Assembly: GCF_001905905.1 (NCBI RefSeq)
Contig: NZ_LIVT01000010.1
Coordinates: forward strand, 118,607 to 182,606
Origin: Streptomyces sp. CB02366
GTDB lineage: Bacteria; Actinomycetota; Actinomycetes; Streptomycetales; Streptomycetaceae
Direction of reading: 5' to 3'
Length of the DNA stretch: 64,000 bases
Position numbers and translations under genes: made by a program. Each line of letters starts with the position of its first letter. The first letter of the stretch is position 1. Of this stretch, positions 16,742 through 25,240 are shown piece by piece. The notes beneath the pieces were generated by a model that saw only the letters and a program-made list of their open reading frames with translations, was not told where the DNA came from and made no database searches.

Positions 16742-17129
16742 TCCCCTGGCCCGGGTTCGCGGATCGCGGATCGCGGATCGCGGTCCGGGGGTCGGGGGCG
16801 GCGGCCCCGGGGCGGTCGTCGCGAGGGGCGGTGGCCGGGGGCCGGGAGCCGTACGCGCCGGGGCGGTACGAGGCCGGGGAGCCGGGGCGGCGGCGCCCGG
16901 CGGAGTCCGTAACGATCCGGACTCGGCAGCGTTAACCGCGTCTCCCGGAGGAATGCGGGAGAGGGCGGAGCCGTCCGGGCCCCGAGACCGTGGGGACCGG
17001 CCTCGACGCCCCCCGGGGCAACCGTGCCGGACACTTTCTCCGTACGGCTTATAACTCCCTTAACCAGGCCCTGAGGCGGCGTTAGCAATTCCCTGGAAAG
17101 GGTGCCGCCGGGAAGGTGGTGACGCCCCT
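16742..17129. other. Gap before the surface-protein gene
   Basis: No gene is supported. The first part is GC-rich low complexity with a 7-bp repeat (TCGCGGA, 3.9 copies, 16757-16783). The AT-richer end (17040-17100, CTTATAACTCCCTTAACC) is likely upstream promoter DNA of the next gene. Confidence 0.6.
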
Positions 17130-17157
17130 TTGTGCGGGTGGTCGCCGCTGCTATCGT
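17130..17157 (+). promoter_or_regulatory. Promoter giving a leaderless transcript of the surface-protein gene
   Basis: TTGTGC (17130-17135), a 16-base spacer and TATCGT (17152-17157) fit a vegetative promoter. The GTG start lies seven bases after the -10 hexamer and no ribosome site precedes it. Confidence 0.55.
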
Positions 17158-17164
17158 CACCGCT

Positions 17165-18580
17165 GTGCGCAAGCGAGAACTTACATTCAAAAGTACCGGC
17201 ATAACAGCCGCATTGGCTCTTTCGCTCGGTCTCATCGGTGCCGGAACAATTGTTTCCGCTGCCCCTGCATTCGCCACGGGAAAGGCGGGAAGATCTGATT
17301 CGTGCCCCGCTCCCGGAGAAATGCCCGGACTCGGCCACAACCCGACGTTCACGGACGGCGGCGTCGCCCTCTTCGCCGGCGGCGACTACACCGCCGAAGG
17401 CGGCTCGGCGGAGGCCGAGGGGCTGCTCGTCGTCGGTGGGAACGCCACGTTCGCCAAGAGCGGGGGTGTCTTCAACGTCGGACGGGCCGGCATGGGCTCG
17501 GGGATCATCCCCGCCTCCGGTGACGTGATGCTCGCCGTGGGAGGGAACCTGTCGGTCGCCAGGGGGGTGACCCTCGACGTCGGACACGGCCTCACCTCCG
17601 GCCCGCGCTACGGCGGTTCGATCCGCGTGGGCGGCGAACTCGACGTCCGGGGCAGTCTGGAGACGAACGGCGGCCAGAGCCCCGACGGGCTCGGCAAGGA
17701 CGCCGCGCTGAAGCCGCACGCCGGGTTCGGCGCCACGATCGCGAAGGAATCGGCGAGCCTGGGCGCGCTGAAGCCCACCGGGAAGACCGAGGCGAAGGGC
17801 GGCTCGGTCACCTTCCGGGGCGCGGGGGAGAGCGGACTCCAGGTCTTCGAGATCTCCGCCGCCGACATCAACGACGCCTCGACCTTCACCTTCGAGTCCC
17901 TGCCGGCCGGATCGTCCGTCGTCGTCAATGTCTCCGGTTCCCAGCCCGTGAAGATTTCTCCGATGGCCGTGGGCTTCGAGGGCGACCGGGCCGACGTCTA
18001 CAGCTCGTCGAAATTCGGTGAAGCCGCTTCACGAATTCTTTACAACTTCGAGGATTCCACGTCGCTGACCCTGGGCGGCGGAGGCAACTTCATGGGGTCC
18101 GTTCTCGCCCCCGAGGCCTCCGCGGACATCACCGCGAGCACCAATGGCCGGCTGTACGTCGGGGGGAATCTGACCACCCGGGGCTCGGGCAACGAGAGCC
18201 ACAACTACCCCTGGAACGGCACTCCGCCCTTCTCCTGCGAGCCGGGCGCGCCGGGTGAGCCGGAGAAGCCGGAGGTCCCGTCCACACCGACGCCGACGCC
18301 CCCCGCCACTCCGGAGGAGCCCGGCACACCGGAGGAGCCGGAGGCCCCCGGTACGCCCGAGGAGCCCGGCGCCCCGTCCGAGCCCGGTGAGGAGACCCCC
18401 TCCGCCGAGCCCTCGGAGCCGTCCGCCGAGCCCTCGAAGTCCGCTCCGGAGCCGAAGAAGGAAGGCGACCTCGCCCTCACCGGCGCCGGTTCGACGGTGA
18501 TGATCGCCGGCGCCGCCGCCCTGGTGATCGCCGCCGGTGCGGCCATCGCCTTCATGACGCGCCGTCGCCGCCGCGCGTGA
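17165..18580 (+). CDS. Choice-of-anchor-A surface protein with LAxTG sortase signal
   Basis: A 471-residue protein. The signal peptide covers residues 1 to about 38 (ITAALALSLGLIGAGTIVSA). A choice-of-anchor-A domain (about 45-350) shows its repeated beta-strands (GGVALFAGGDYTAEGG, EGLLVVGGNATFAKSGGVFN, ILYNFEDSTSLTLGG, GSVLAPEADITA-type end). A Pro/Glu/Ser cell-wall-spanning spacer follows (about 360-435). The C-terminus is LALTG, a hydrophobic helix and RRRRR: a sortase signal of the LAxTG type used by class E sortases of streptomycetes. The protein is therefore predicted to be covalently attached to peptidoglycan. Its ligand is unknown. Confidence 0.9.
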   Translation: MRKRELTFKSTGITAALALSLGLIGAGTIVSAAPAFATGKAGRSDSCPAPGEMPGLGHNPTFTDGGVALFAGGDYTAEGGSAEAEGLLVVGGNATFAKSGGVFNVGRAGMGSGIIPASGDVMLAVGGNLSVARGVTLDVGHGLTSGPRYGGSIRVGGELDVRGSLETNGGQSPDGLGKDAALKPHAGFGATIAKESASLGALKPTGKTEAKGGSVTFRGAGESGLQVFEISAADINDASTFTFESLPAGSSVVVNVSGSQPVKISPMAVGFEGDRADVYSSSKFGEAASRILYNFEDSTSLTLGGGGNFMGSVLAPEASADITASTNGRLYVGGNLTTRGSGNESHNYPWNGTPPFSCEPGAPGEPEKPEVPSTPTPTPPATPEEPGTPEEPEAPGTPEEPGAPSEPGEETPSAEPSEPSAEPSKSAPEPKKEGDLALTGAGSTVMIAGAAALVIAAGAAIAFMTRRRRRA

Positions 18581-18727
18581 CGCGCCGCACCGGGTGAACG
18601 GCCTCGCGGGCGGGGCGGCGCGTCGGCGCCGCCCCGCCCGCGAGGACGCGGCGTCGACCCGCCGCCCGTGCCCCGCCCCGCGACGTATCCGCCCCGCGAC
18701 GACCACGACAACGGAGGCCACAGGACC

Positions 18728-19621
18728 ATGACTTCCCGGCAGCACTCGCGGACCGGCCCGCGGGGAGGGGCGGACGCGCCGAAGGGGGCCGCCGTCTGTT
18801 TCGAGGCGAGCCCTGTCTTCGGGTACCTCGCTCCGCCGGACGGAACCGACGGCACCGTCGACCAGGAGGTGCTCAGCCTCTTCGCGGAACCTCCGGCCCG
18901 TACCGCCGCGCCGGATGCGGGACCGTCCGCGCCCGGCTCCGGCCCCGCGAGGGAGCCGGGTCCCGTACCGGCGCCCCTCGCCCCCGGTCCGCAGGACGCC
19001 CGCCGCCGCGCCCGCCGCCGCACCCTCGCGTGGATCGCCGTGTGCGCCGTGGCGGCCTGCGCCGCCTCGGCGGCCGTGCTGTACGGCCTCGTCGGCGCCC
19101 GGGGAGCCGACCGGGTCGTCACCGTCGAGGGGCGGCCCCTGCCGGCGGCCCCGGCGCCGCCGCCCGCCGTCGAGAGCTCCGTGGCCCCCGCCCTGGCCCC
19201 GTCGCCCACCGCGTCGGCGACCGCCTCCGCCCCCGCGGCGCCCGCCCCCGTGACGACCCCCTCCACCGCCCCCACGCCGAGTCCGAGCGCGACGCCGAGC
19301 GAGGCCGCCCACGCCCCCTCGGCCACCCCGGCCCCCACCCCGCCGCCCGCACCGCCCTCCCGGAAACCGGAGGCGCCGCCGACGCTGTCGGTCGGCAGCA
19401 ACGGGCCCGCCGTGGCCGAACTCCAACGGCGGCTGGACCAGGCGCGCGTCTACCACGGGCCCTATGACGGGGTGTACGACGACGAGCTGGCCGACGCCGT
19501 GTACCGGTTCCAGTGGATACGGGGCGTGGAGGACGAGCCCGGCGTGTACGGCCCCGCCACCCGGGAGGCCCTCGTCGCGGAGACGTCGGGCGCGGGCGCC
19601 CGCGACGGGTCGTCCTGGTGA
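18728..19621 (+). CDS. Membrane-anchored peptidoglycan-binding protein
   Basis: A 297-residue protein. A cytoplasmic N-terminus of about 100 residues precedes one membrane helix (TLAWIAVCAVAACAASAAVL). A Pro/Ala/Ser/Thr extracellular linker (about 140-220) leads to a C-terminal PG_binding_1 domain (LSVGSNGPAVAELQRRLDQA, then TREALVAE). It should bind the wall from the membrane. ATG 18728 follows GGAGG. Its stop overlaps the GTG of the Zn-ribbon gene (GTGA), so the two are coupled. The long cytoplasmic part suggests a link between wall and cytoplasm, perhaps an anti-sigma-like role (inference). Confidence 0.8.
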   Translation: MTSRQHSRTGPRGGADAPKGAAVCFEASPVFGYLAPPDGTDGTVDQEVLSLFAEPPARTAAPDAGPSAPGSGPAREPGPVPAPLAPGPQDARRRARRRTLAWIAVCAVAACAASAAVLYGLVGARGADRVVTVEGRPLPAAPAPPPAVESSVAPALAPSPTASATASAPAAPAPVTTPSTAPTPSPSATPSEAAHAPSATPAPTPPPAPPSRKPEAPPTLSVGSNGPAVAELQRRLDQARVYHGPYDGVYDDELADAVYRFQWIRGVEDEPGVYGPATREALVAETSGAGARDGSSW

Positions 19622-20079
19622 CGGGCCGGGAGACGCGTACGCCCGTGCGGCGCGTCTGCGAGTCCTGCGGGCGCGGCCTGGCCGCCGCCCCCGCCACCGG
19701 CACTCCTCCCCGCAGGTTCTGCGGGGAGGAGTGCCGCCAGGCCGCCCATCGCCGCCGCCTCTGCGCGGGCCTCACCGCGCCGCCCGCCGCGCGCCTTCCC
19801 GCCCTGCCGTTCGTACGGCCCCCCGCCCCGCCCGCCGCGCGCCCTTCCGCGACGCCCGCCGGGAGAACCCCTCCGCGGCGGCCCGCGCCCCCCGCCCCCT
19901 CGGCCGACGCGGTCGCCGAACTGGCCCGGCGGGTGCGGGAGCAGGCCCACGACCTCGTCCGGCGGCTGCCGAGCGCCGACGACGCGGAGGCCCTGCGGCG
20001 GGTCGCCCAACTCCGCGAACAGCTCGACGGGCTGACGGCGGCGGTCGTCGGACGGGCCTGCCGGGGGTCCGTCCGCTGA
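19618..20079 (+). CDS. Small Cys-pair (zinc-ribbon-like) protein
   Basis: A 153-residue protein with an N-terminal metal-binding unit CESCG ... RRFCGEECRQAAHRRR (about residues 14-45), like CxxC/CxxxC zinc knuckles. A Pro/Ala-rich linker and a C-terminal helix (VAELARRVREQAHDLVRRLP to LREQLDGLTAAVV) follow. It is coupled to the preceding peptidoglycan-binding gene by GTGA overlap. Function unknown. An 18-bp perfect hairpin lies inside the coding region for the second Cys pair. Confidence 0.75.
   Translation: MTGRETRTPVRRVCESCGRGLAAAPATGTPPRRFCGEECRQAAHRRRLCAGLTAPPAARLPALPFVRPPAPPAARPSATPAGRTPPRRPAPPAPSADAVAELARRVREQAHDLVRRLPSADDAEALRRVAQLREQLDGLTAAVVGRACRGSVR
19698..19736 (+). other. 18-bp perfect hairpin with 3-base loop inside a coding region
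   Basis: Arms 19698-19715 and 19719-19736 are exact reverse complements, with loop GTT. The structure overlaps codons for the Zn-ribbon (around residues 27-40). Such a stem could slow ribosomes or end transcription in the gene; it may also be a coincidence of Gly/Cys/Glu/Pro codons. Confidence 0.85.
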
Positions 20080-20392
20080 GGCGGGGGCCGCGGTGCGAGC
20101 CCTGGGGCCGTAGTGGCGCAGGGGGTGAACTTCCCTTGTGCGGCAAGGAGATGCGGTGAGTATCCGGGCTGTTTTCTACCAGGGGGTAGGCCGACCCGGG
20201 GTCCTTGTTATACCTTGCGTCTAACAAGCGGGTGGGGGCCCGGCCGGCGCCGATTCCGGCGTGGGCGGGCGGCGGTACGGGCCGTCGCCCCCGGCCCCAG
20301 TGATCCCGCGCGGCCCCCGTGCCCCACGGGTCTGCCGACGTACGCACTCGTCACGACCAAGGATCACCGCACTCGACCCAAGGAGCCGCAGC
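20080..20392. other. Promoter region of the AurF-FprB operon
   Basis: No gene is supported. It holds two inverted repeats (20176-20189 and 20204-20228) in a relatively AT-rich stretch and the AAGGAG ribosome site of the next gene. Confidence 0.6.
20204..20228. promoter_or_regulatory. Candidate TetR-type operator of the AurF-FprB operon
   Basis: CTTGTTA-N11-TAACAAG is a perfect 7-11-7 inverted repeat. The TTATAC-like sequence in it could be the -10 region. A smaller repeat CTACC-N4-GGTAG lies just upstream (20176-20189). No TetR gene is adjacent, so the regulator is encoded elsewhere. Confidence 0.5.
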
Positions 20393-21307
20393 ATGGCCGG
20401 CAGCACTGTTCCGTCGAAGGTCCAGGAGAGCCCGGAGGGCGACGACGTCGCGCGGCGGCTGCTCGACTCGGCCGCGCAGCTGGCGTACGACCCGGCCACC
20501 GAGGTGGACTGGGACACCCCGCTGGACAAGGACTTCCACGGCACGAGCCCGGAGTGGTGCAGCCTCTACGGGACCGCGTACTGGGGAGAGATGACCGAGG
20601 CGCAGCGCAAGGAGCTGACCCGGCAGGAGGCGGCGTCGGTCGCCAGCACGGGCATCTGGTTCGAGATGATCCTCCAGCAGATGGTGCTGCGGGACATCTA
20701 CATGAAGGACCCGGCGGGCTCGGAGTTCCAGTGGGCGCTCACCGAGATAGCCGAGGAGTGCCGCCACTCGATCATGTTCGCGCGCGGCGCGCGGAAGCTC
20801 GGCGCCCCCCACTACCGCCCCCGGCGCGCGGTGATGGAGCTGGGCAGGGCGTTCAAGACGCTGGCGTTCGGCGAGGCGGCGTACGCGGCGATCCTGGTCG
20901 CCGAGGAAGTGCTCGACGTGATGCAGCGGGACTGGATGCGCGACGAGCGGGTCGTGCCGTTCGTCCGCACCATCAACAACATCCACGTGGTGGAGGAGTC
21001 CCGCCACATGAAGTTCGCCCGGGACGAGACCCTCAAGCGTCTGGAGGGGGCGGGGTGGGCGCGGCGGCAGATCAACGCGTTCGTCGTCGCCGTCGCCTCG
21101 TACTTCATCGTGACCAGCATGGTGAACCCGAAGGTCTACCGGCGGGCCGGACTCGACCGGAAGCGGGCGCTGGCCGCCGCGAAGGCCAACGAGCACCACA
21201 AGTCGATGATGCGGTCGAGCTGTTCGGGACTGATGGACTTCCTGGCCTCCGCCCGCCTGCTCACCAAGCCCGCCCTCGCGTTCTACAAGCGCGCGAACCT
21301 GATCTGA
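20393..21307 (+). CDS. AurF-like diiron oxygenase
   Basis: A 304-residue helical protein resembling the p-aminobenzoate N-oxygenase (AurF) family. Putative diiron ligands lie in ASTGIWFEMILQQ, EIAEECRHSIMFA and HVVEESRHMKFA (two ExxRH motifs). AurF-type enzymes use O2 and electrons to oxidise amines or C-H bonds. The ferredoxin/ferredoxin reductase gene starts nine bases downstream and would supply electrons. ATG 20393 follows AAGGAG. The substrate is unknown; similar pairs occur widely in actinomycetes. Confidence 0.85.
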   Translation: MAGSTVPSKVQESPEGDDVARRLLDSAAQLAYDPATEVDWDTPLDKDFHGTSPEWCSLYGTAYWGEMTEAQRKELTRQEAASVASTGIWFEMILQQMVLRDIYMKDPAGSEFQWALTEIAEECRHSIMFARGARKLGAPHYRPRRAVMELGRAFKTLAFGEAAYAAILVAEEVLDVMQRDWMRDERVVPFVRTINNIHVVEESRHMKFARDETLKRLEGAGWARRQINAFVVAVASYFIVTSMVNPKVYRRAGLDRKRALAAAKANEHHKSMMRSSCSGLMDFLASARLLTKPALAFYKRANLI

Positions 21308-21316
21308 GCCGGGGAC

Positions 21317-22993
21317 ATGACCTACGCCATCACCCAGACCTGCTGCAACGACGCCACCTGCGTGGCGGTGTGCCCGGTCAACTGCATCCACCCGACGCCG
21401 GAGGAACGCGCCTTCGGCTCCACGGAGATGCTGCACATCGATCCCCGGGCGTGCATCGACTGCGGGGCCTGCGCGGACGCCTGCCCGGTGGACGCCATCT
21501 TCCCGGTGGACTCGCTGACCGGGGGGCAGCGGGAGTACGCGGAGATCAACGCCGCCTACTACGCGGACGCGGAGCCGCCCGCGGCGGAGGTCCCCGGGCC
21601 GAACTTCCACGTCTGGGGCGAGCCGGTCTTCGAGCGGTCCCTGCCGTCCGACTTCGGGCCGCTGCGGGTGGCGGTCGTCGGCACCGGGCCCGCCGGGATG
21701 TACGCGGCACAGGACCTGCTGCTGCACACCGCCGCCGAGGTGACCCTGATCGACCGGCTGCCGGTGGCGGGCGGGCTGGTCCGGTACGGGGTGGCCCCCG
21801 ACCACCCGGCGACGAAGAAGGTCGGCGACACCTTCTCCCGCTTCCACTCCCACCCCCGGGTGCGGATGCACCTGGGCATCGAGGTGGGCCGGGACGTCAC
21901 CGCCGAGGAGCTGTCCGCCCACCACGACGCGGTGGTCTACGCGGTCGGGGCCTCCACGGACAAGCGGCTCGGCGTGCCGGGGGAGGAGAGGCCCGGCTGC
22001 CTGTCGGCCACGGCGTTCGTCGCCTGGTACAACGCCCACCCCGAGGCCGTCGCGCAGGGCCTCGACCTCTCCGCCGAGCGGGTCGTCGTGGTGGGCAACG
22101 GCAATGTGGCCCTGGACGTCGCCCGCATCCTGGTCGCGGACCCGGAGGCGCTGGCGGCCACCGACATCGCCGCCCACGCGCTGGACGCGTTGCGGGCGAG
22201 CCGGGTGCGGGAAGTGGTGGTGCTGGGGCGGCGGGGCCCCGAGGACGCCGCGTACACCCGCTCCGAACTCCTCGCGCTGAAGCACCTGCCGGGCGTGGAC
22301 CTGGTGGTGGACGACCACGATCCCCGGACGGCGGCGGCGATCGACGCGGCCGGGCCGGGCGACCGGGCCGGGGTCCTGCGGGGCCTCGCCCGGGTGCGGA
22401 CGGACGCCCGGCCCCCCGTACGCGGTGAGGGCGCGGCGGCGCGGCGGCGCATCGTGCTGCGCTTCCACTCGGAGGCGGTGGAGGTCCTGGGCGGCGACGG
22501 CGGCGGCGTGGACTCCGTACGCGTCACGGACGGCGGCGGCACGGCGGACCTGTCCGCCGGGCTGCTGCTGCGGGCCATCGGCTACCGGGGCCTCCCGGTC
22601 CCCGGGCTGCCGTTCGACGAGGCGAAGGGGACCGTCCCGCACGAGGGCGGCCGGATCGCGGGGATGCCCGGCAGCTATGTGGTCGGCTGGATCAAGCGGG
22701 GGCCCTCCGGGGGGATCGGCGCCAACCGCACCTGCGCGGCCGAGACGGTCGGCACGCTCCTGGCCGACGCGGTAGCCGGGACGCTGCCCGCCCCGGCGGG
22801 CGACGCCAAGGCGTTCCGCCGCCTGGTCCGGCAGCGCAACCGCCGTGTCGTGGACGCCCGGGGCCTGGCCGCGATCGAACGGGCCGAACGGGAGCGGGGG
22901 CGGGCGACGGGCCGGCCCCGGGTGAAGCTCGCCACGGTCGAGGAGCTGGTGGCCGCGGCGAGGTCCCGCCGACTGCTGCGCTCGGCGGGCTGA
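21317..22993 (+). CDS. Ferredoxin-ferredoxin/NADP reductase fusion (FprB-like)
   Basis: A 558-residue fusion. The N-terminus (1-80) is a bacterial-type 7Fe/8Fe ferredoxin (CCNDATCVAVCPVNCIHP and CIDCGACADACPVDAI). From about residue 115 follows an adrenodoxin-reductase-like module: FAD loop VVGTGPAGMYAAQD, NADPH loop VVVGNGNVALDVAR, and the C-terminal GWIKRGPSGGIGANR. It would move electrons from NADPH through the Fe-S clusters to the upstream AurF-like oxygenase. The two genes are nine bases apart, clearly one operon. Confidence 0.93.
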   Translation: MTYAITQTCCNDATCVAVCPVNCIHPTPEERAFGSTEMLHIDPRACIDCGACADACPVDAIFPVDSLTGGQREYAEINAAYYADAEPPAAEVPGPNFHVWGEPVFERSLPSDFGPLRVAVVGTGPAGMYAAQDLLLHTAAEVTLIDRLPVAGGLVRYGVAPDHPATKKVGDTFSRFHSHPRVRMHLGIEVGRDVTAEELSAHHDAVVYAVGASTDKRLGVPGEERPGCLSATAFVAWYNAHPEAVAQGLDLSAERVVVVGNGNVALDVARILVADPEALAATDIAAHALDALRASRVREVVVLGRRGPEDAAYTRSELLALKHLPGVDLVVDDHDPRTAAAIDAAGPGDRAGVLRGLARVRTDARPPVRGEGAAARRRIVLRFHSEAVEVLGGDGGGVDSVRVTDGGGTADLSAGLLLRAIGYRGLPVPGLPFDEAKGTVPHEGGRIAGMPGSYVVGWIKRGPSGGIGANRTCAAETVGTLLADAVAGTLPAPAGDAKAFRRLVRQRNRRVVDARGLAAIERAERERGRATGRPRVKLATVEELVAAARSRRLLRSAG

Positions 22994-23056
22994 CGCGGAC
23001 CCGTACCGGAGCCGTACGGCGGCCGGTGCGGTGGGGCACCCGGACCGGCAGCGGCG

Positions 23057-23127
23057 GCCGCACCGGTACCGGTGCGGCACGGAGTCCGGCCCGGGGCCCC
23101 GCGGTTCGCACCGCGGGGCCCCGGGCC
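23057..23127. terminator. Perfect 22-bp palindrome and 18-bp-stem bidirectional terminator
   Basis: A 22-bp palindrome (23057-23078, centred on CCGGTACCGG) is followed by an 18-bp stem with a 4-base TCGC loop (arms 23088-23105 and 23110-23127). They lie between the convergent ends of the reductase and MFS genes. Confidence 0.85.
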
Positions 23128-23147
23128 CTCGTGCGTCCGGCGGGCGG

Positions 23148-24620
23148 TCAGGCCGTGGACCGGGACGCCTTCGCCGCGTCGGCCGCCGGGCCGGGGACGG
23201 CGGCGGGGCCGGGGAGTCCGGCCGCCGGGCGTACGGGGATGAGGGCGGCGACCGCGGCCGCCGCGAGGCCGACCCCGCAGCCGATCAGCATCGCGGCCCG
23301 GAAGCCGTTCCCGGAGGGCAGGGGGAAGCCGCCGAAGTCCGTGGTCATCCGGGACAGGACCACCCCGATCACCGCCGCCGCGAACGACGTGCCGATCGAG
23401 CGCATGAGGGCGTTGAAGCTGTTGGCCGACGCGGTCTCCGACCGCGGCACCGCGCCCATGACGAGCGCGGGCATCGCCCCGTACGCGAAGCCGACGCCCG
23501 AGTTGCAGACGAGGGTGACGACCAGCAGGCTCCACGGGGAGCCTGAGCCGATCAGGGGGACGGACAGGCCGTAGCCGGCGGCGATGAGCAGGCTGCCCAC
23601 GGCCAGGGTGACCTTGGGGCCCTTGGCGGCGGACAGCTTCGCGCCGACCGGGGACATCGCCATCATCATCAGGCCCGCCGGGGCCATCCACAGCCCCATC
23701 GCGAGCATCGACTGCCCCAGGCCGTACCCGGTGGCCTCGGGCAGTTGGAGCAACTGGGGCACGACGAGGGACTGGGCGTACATCGCGAAGCCGACCAGGA
23801 CCGAGGCCGTGTTGGTCATCAGGACCTGGGGGCGGACGGTGACCCGGAGATCGACCAGCGGGTCGCTCCGGCGCAGCTCCCAGCGGCCCCAGGCGGGCAG
23901 CAGCACGGCGACGGCGGCGAACAGGGAGAGCGTGGCGGCGCTGGACCAGCCCCAGTCGGCGCCCTTGGAGACGGCGAGCAGCAGGCAGACGAGCGCCGCG
24001 CCGAGCCCGACCGCCCCGAGCAGGTCGAAGGAGCCGGACCGGGCGGCCGGGCGGTCCCCGGGGACCAGGGCCAGGATCAGCGCGCCGACCGCGAGGGCCA
24101 GCGCGGCGACCACCCAGAACAGCACCCGCCAGCTCGTGTTCTCCGCGACGGCGGCGGCGAACGGCAGGCCCAGCGCGCCGCCCACGCCCATCGACGCGCT
24201 CATGATCGCGATGGACGGGCCGAGCTTCTCGGCCGGCACCACGTCGCGCAGCAGGCTGATGCCGAGCGGGACGACGCCCATGCCGAGGCCCTGGAGCCCG
24301 CGCCCGGCGATCATCGGGACCACCGACGAGGACAGGGCGCAGACCACCGAGCCGAGGATCAGCGGGGCCAGCGAGAGCAGCAGCATGCGCCGCTTGCCGT
24401 ACATGTCGCCGAGCCGGCCGGCGACGGGCGTGGCCACGGCGGCGGCCAGCAGGGTGGCGGTGATCACCCAGGAGGCGTTCGACGCGGAGGTGTCGAACAT
24501 CTTCGGCAGCTCCGCGATCAGCGGCACCACCAGGGTCTGGGTGAGCGCCGCCACGATGCCGGCGAAGGCCAGGATGCCGACCACGCCTCCCGGGCGGGGT
24601 GCGGGGGGTGAACTCTCCAC
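23148..24620 (-). CDS. MFS drug exporter, DHA2 (14-helix) type
   Basis: A 490-residue transporter with 13-14 helices. Motif A is present between helices 2 and 3 (GRLGDMYGKRRMLL), and motif C-like glycines (GVGGALGLPFAA) in helix 5, as in proton-driven drug antiporters. GTG 24620 follows GAGGAG. It is divergent from a MarR gene, with an AT-rich inverted-repeat region between; MarR-MFS pairs usually mean efflux induced by its own substrate. Confidence 0.93.
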   Translation of the reverse strand: MESSPPAPRPGGVVGILAFAGIVAALTQTLVVPLIAELPKMFDTSASNASWVITATLLAAAVATPVAGRLGDMYGKRRMLLLSLAPLILGSVVCALSSSVVPMIAGRGLQGLGMGVVPLGISLLRDVVPAEKLGPSIAIMSASMGVGGALGLPFAAAVAENTSWRVLFWVVAALALAVGALILALVPGDRPAARSGSFDLLGAVGLGAALVCLLLAVSKGADWGWSSAATLSLFAAVAVLLPAWGRWELRRSDPLVDLRVTVRPQVLMTNTASVLVGFAMYAQSLVVPQLLQLPEATGYGLGQSMLAMGLWMAPAGLMMMAMSPVGAKLSAAKGPKVTLAVGSLLIAAGYGLSVPLIGSGSPWSLLVVTLVCNSGVGFAYGAMPALVMGAVPRSETASANSFNALMRSIGTSFAAAVIGVVLSRMTTDFGGFPLPSGNGFRAAMLIGCGVGLAAAAVAALIPVRPAAGLPGPAAVPGPAADAAKASRSTA

Positions 24621-24669
24621 GGGTACTGCTCCTCGTGTCCTCGGGGCCGGTCGTCCCGGATGTCCGACC

Positions 24670-24730
24670 ATGCAAGATACACGTAATGTGCATCATGCAT
24701 ATCGTGTGTACAGTGCACATCTATCGTGAG
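24670..24730. promoter_or_regulatory. MarR operator and divergent promoters
   Basis: An AT-rich island in very GC-rich DNA. It has nested inverted repeats: ATGTGCA (24686-24692) with TGCACAT (24714-24720), GATACACG (24677-24684) with CGTGTGTA (24703-24710), and the palindrome ATGCAT (24695-24700). TATCGT at 24722-24727 may be the marR -10. It probably binds the MarR protein and controls both genes. Confidence 0.6.
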
Positions 24731-24765
24731 AGGCGCAGGCCACCGAAGGAAGAGCGGAAGAGCGC

Positions 24766-25212
24766 GTGGACAAGCCCATCGACCGGATCGAACGCGAGAC
24801 CATGCTGCTCGGCCGGTACATGCACCTGCTCACCCCGCGCGTGGAGTGGCGGCTCGACCGCTCCGCCTACATCCTGCTGAGCCGCATCCAGGCGGAGGGC
24901 CCGATGTCCATCGGGCAGCTCGGGGACGCCTTCGGCCTGGACGCCTCCACGCTCAACCGGCAGACCGCCGCGATGCAGCGGGCCGGGGTCGTCGAGCGCA
25001 TCGCGGACCCGGACGGCGGGATCGCCCGCAAGTTCGCCATCACCGAGGAGGGGGAGCGCCGCCTCGACAGCGACCGCTCCCGGAACGTGGCGGGCCTCGC
25101 GAAGGTCCTCGCGGACTGGACCCCCGAGGAGGCGGAACAGCTCGCCGCCTCCCTCAGCCGGCTGAACCTCTCCATCGAACAGCTCGACGGACGGCCCTGG
25201 CCCCGCGACTGA
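24766..25212 (+). CDS. MarR family transcriptional regulator
   Basis: A 148-residue winged-helix regulator. The wHTH covers about residues 28-100 (YILLSRIQAEGPMSIGQLGD, then LDASTLNRQTAAMQRAGVVE as recognition helix, and DPDGGIARKFAITEEGERRL as wing). The ends form the dimer helices. It is divergent from the MFS exporter and is the probable repressor of both genes. GTG 24766 follows GGAAGAGCGGAAGAGC. Confidence 0.93.
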   Translation: MDKPIDRIERETMLLGRYMHLLTPRVEWRLDRSAYILLSRIQAEGPMSIGQLGDAFGLDASTLNRQTAAMQRAGVVERIADPDGGIARKFAITEEGERRLDSDRSRNVAGLAKVLADWTPEEAEQLAASLSRLNLSIEQLDGRPWPRD

Positions 25213-25240
25213 CACCGGGGCGGGGGCGGTCCGGGAGCGG

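Noticed and set aside
23057..23078. 22-bp perfect palindrome as an operator
   Set aside because: It lies between convergent gene ends beside a strong terminator, so a role in termination is more likely.
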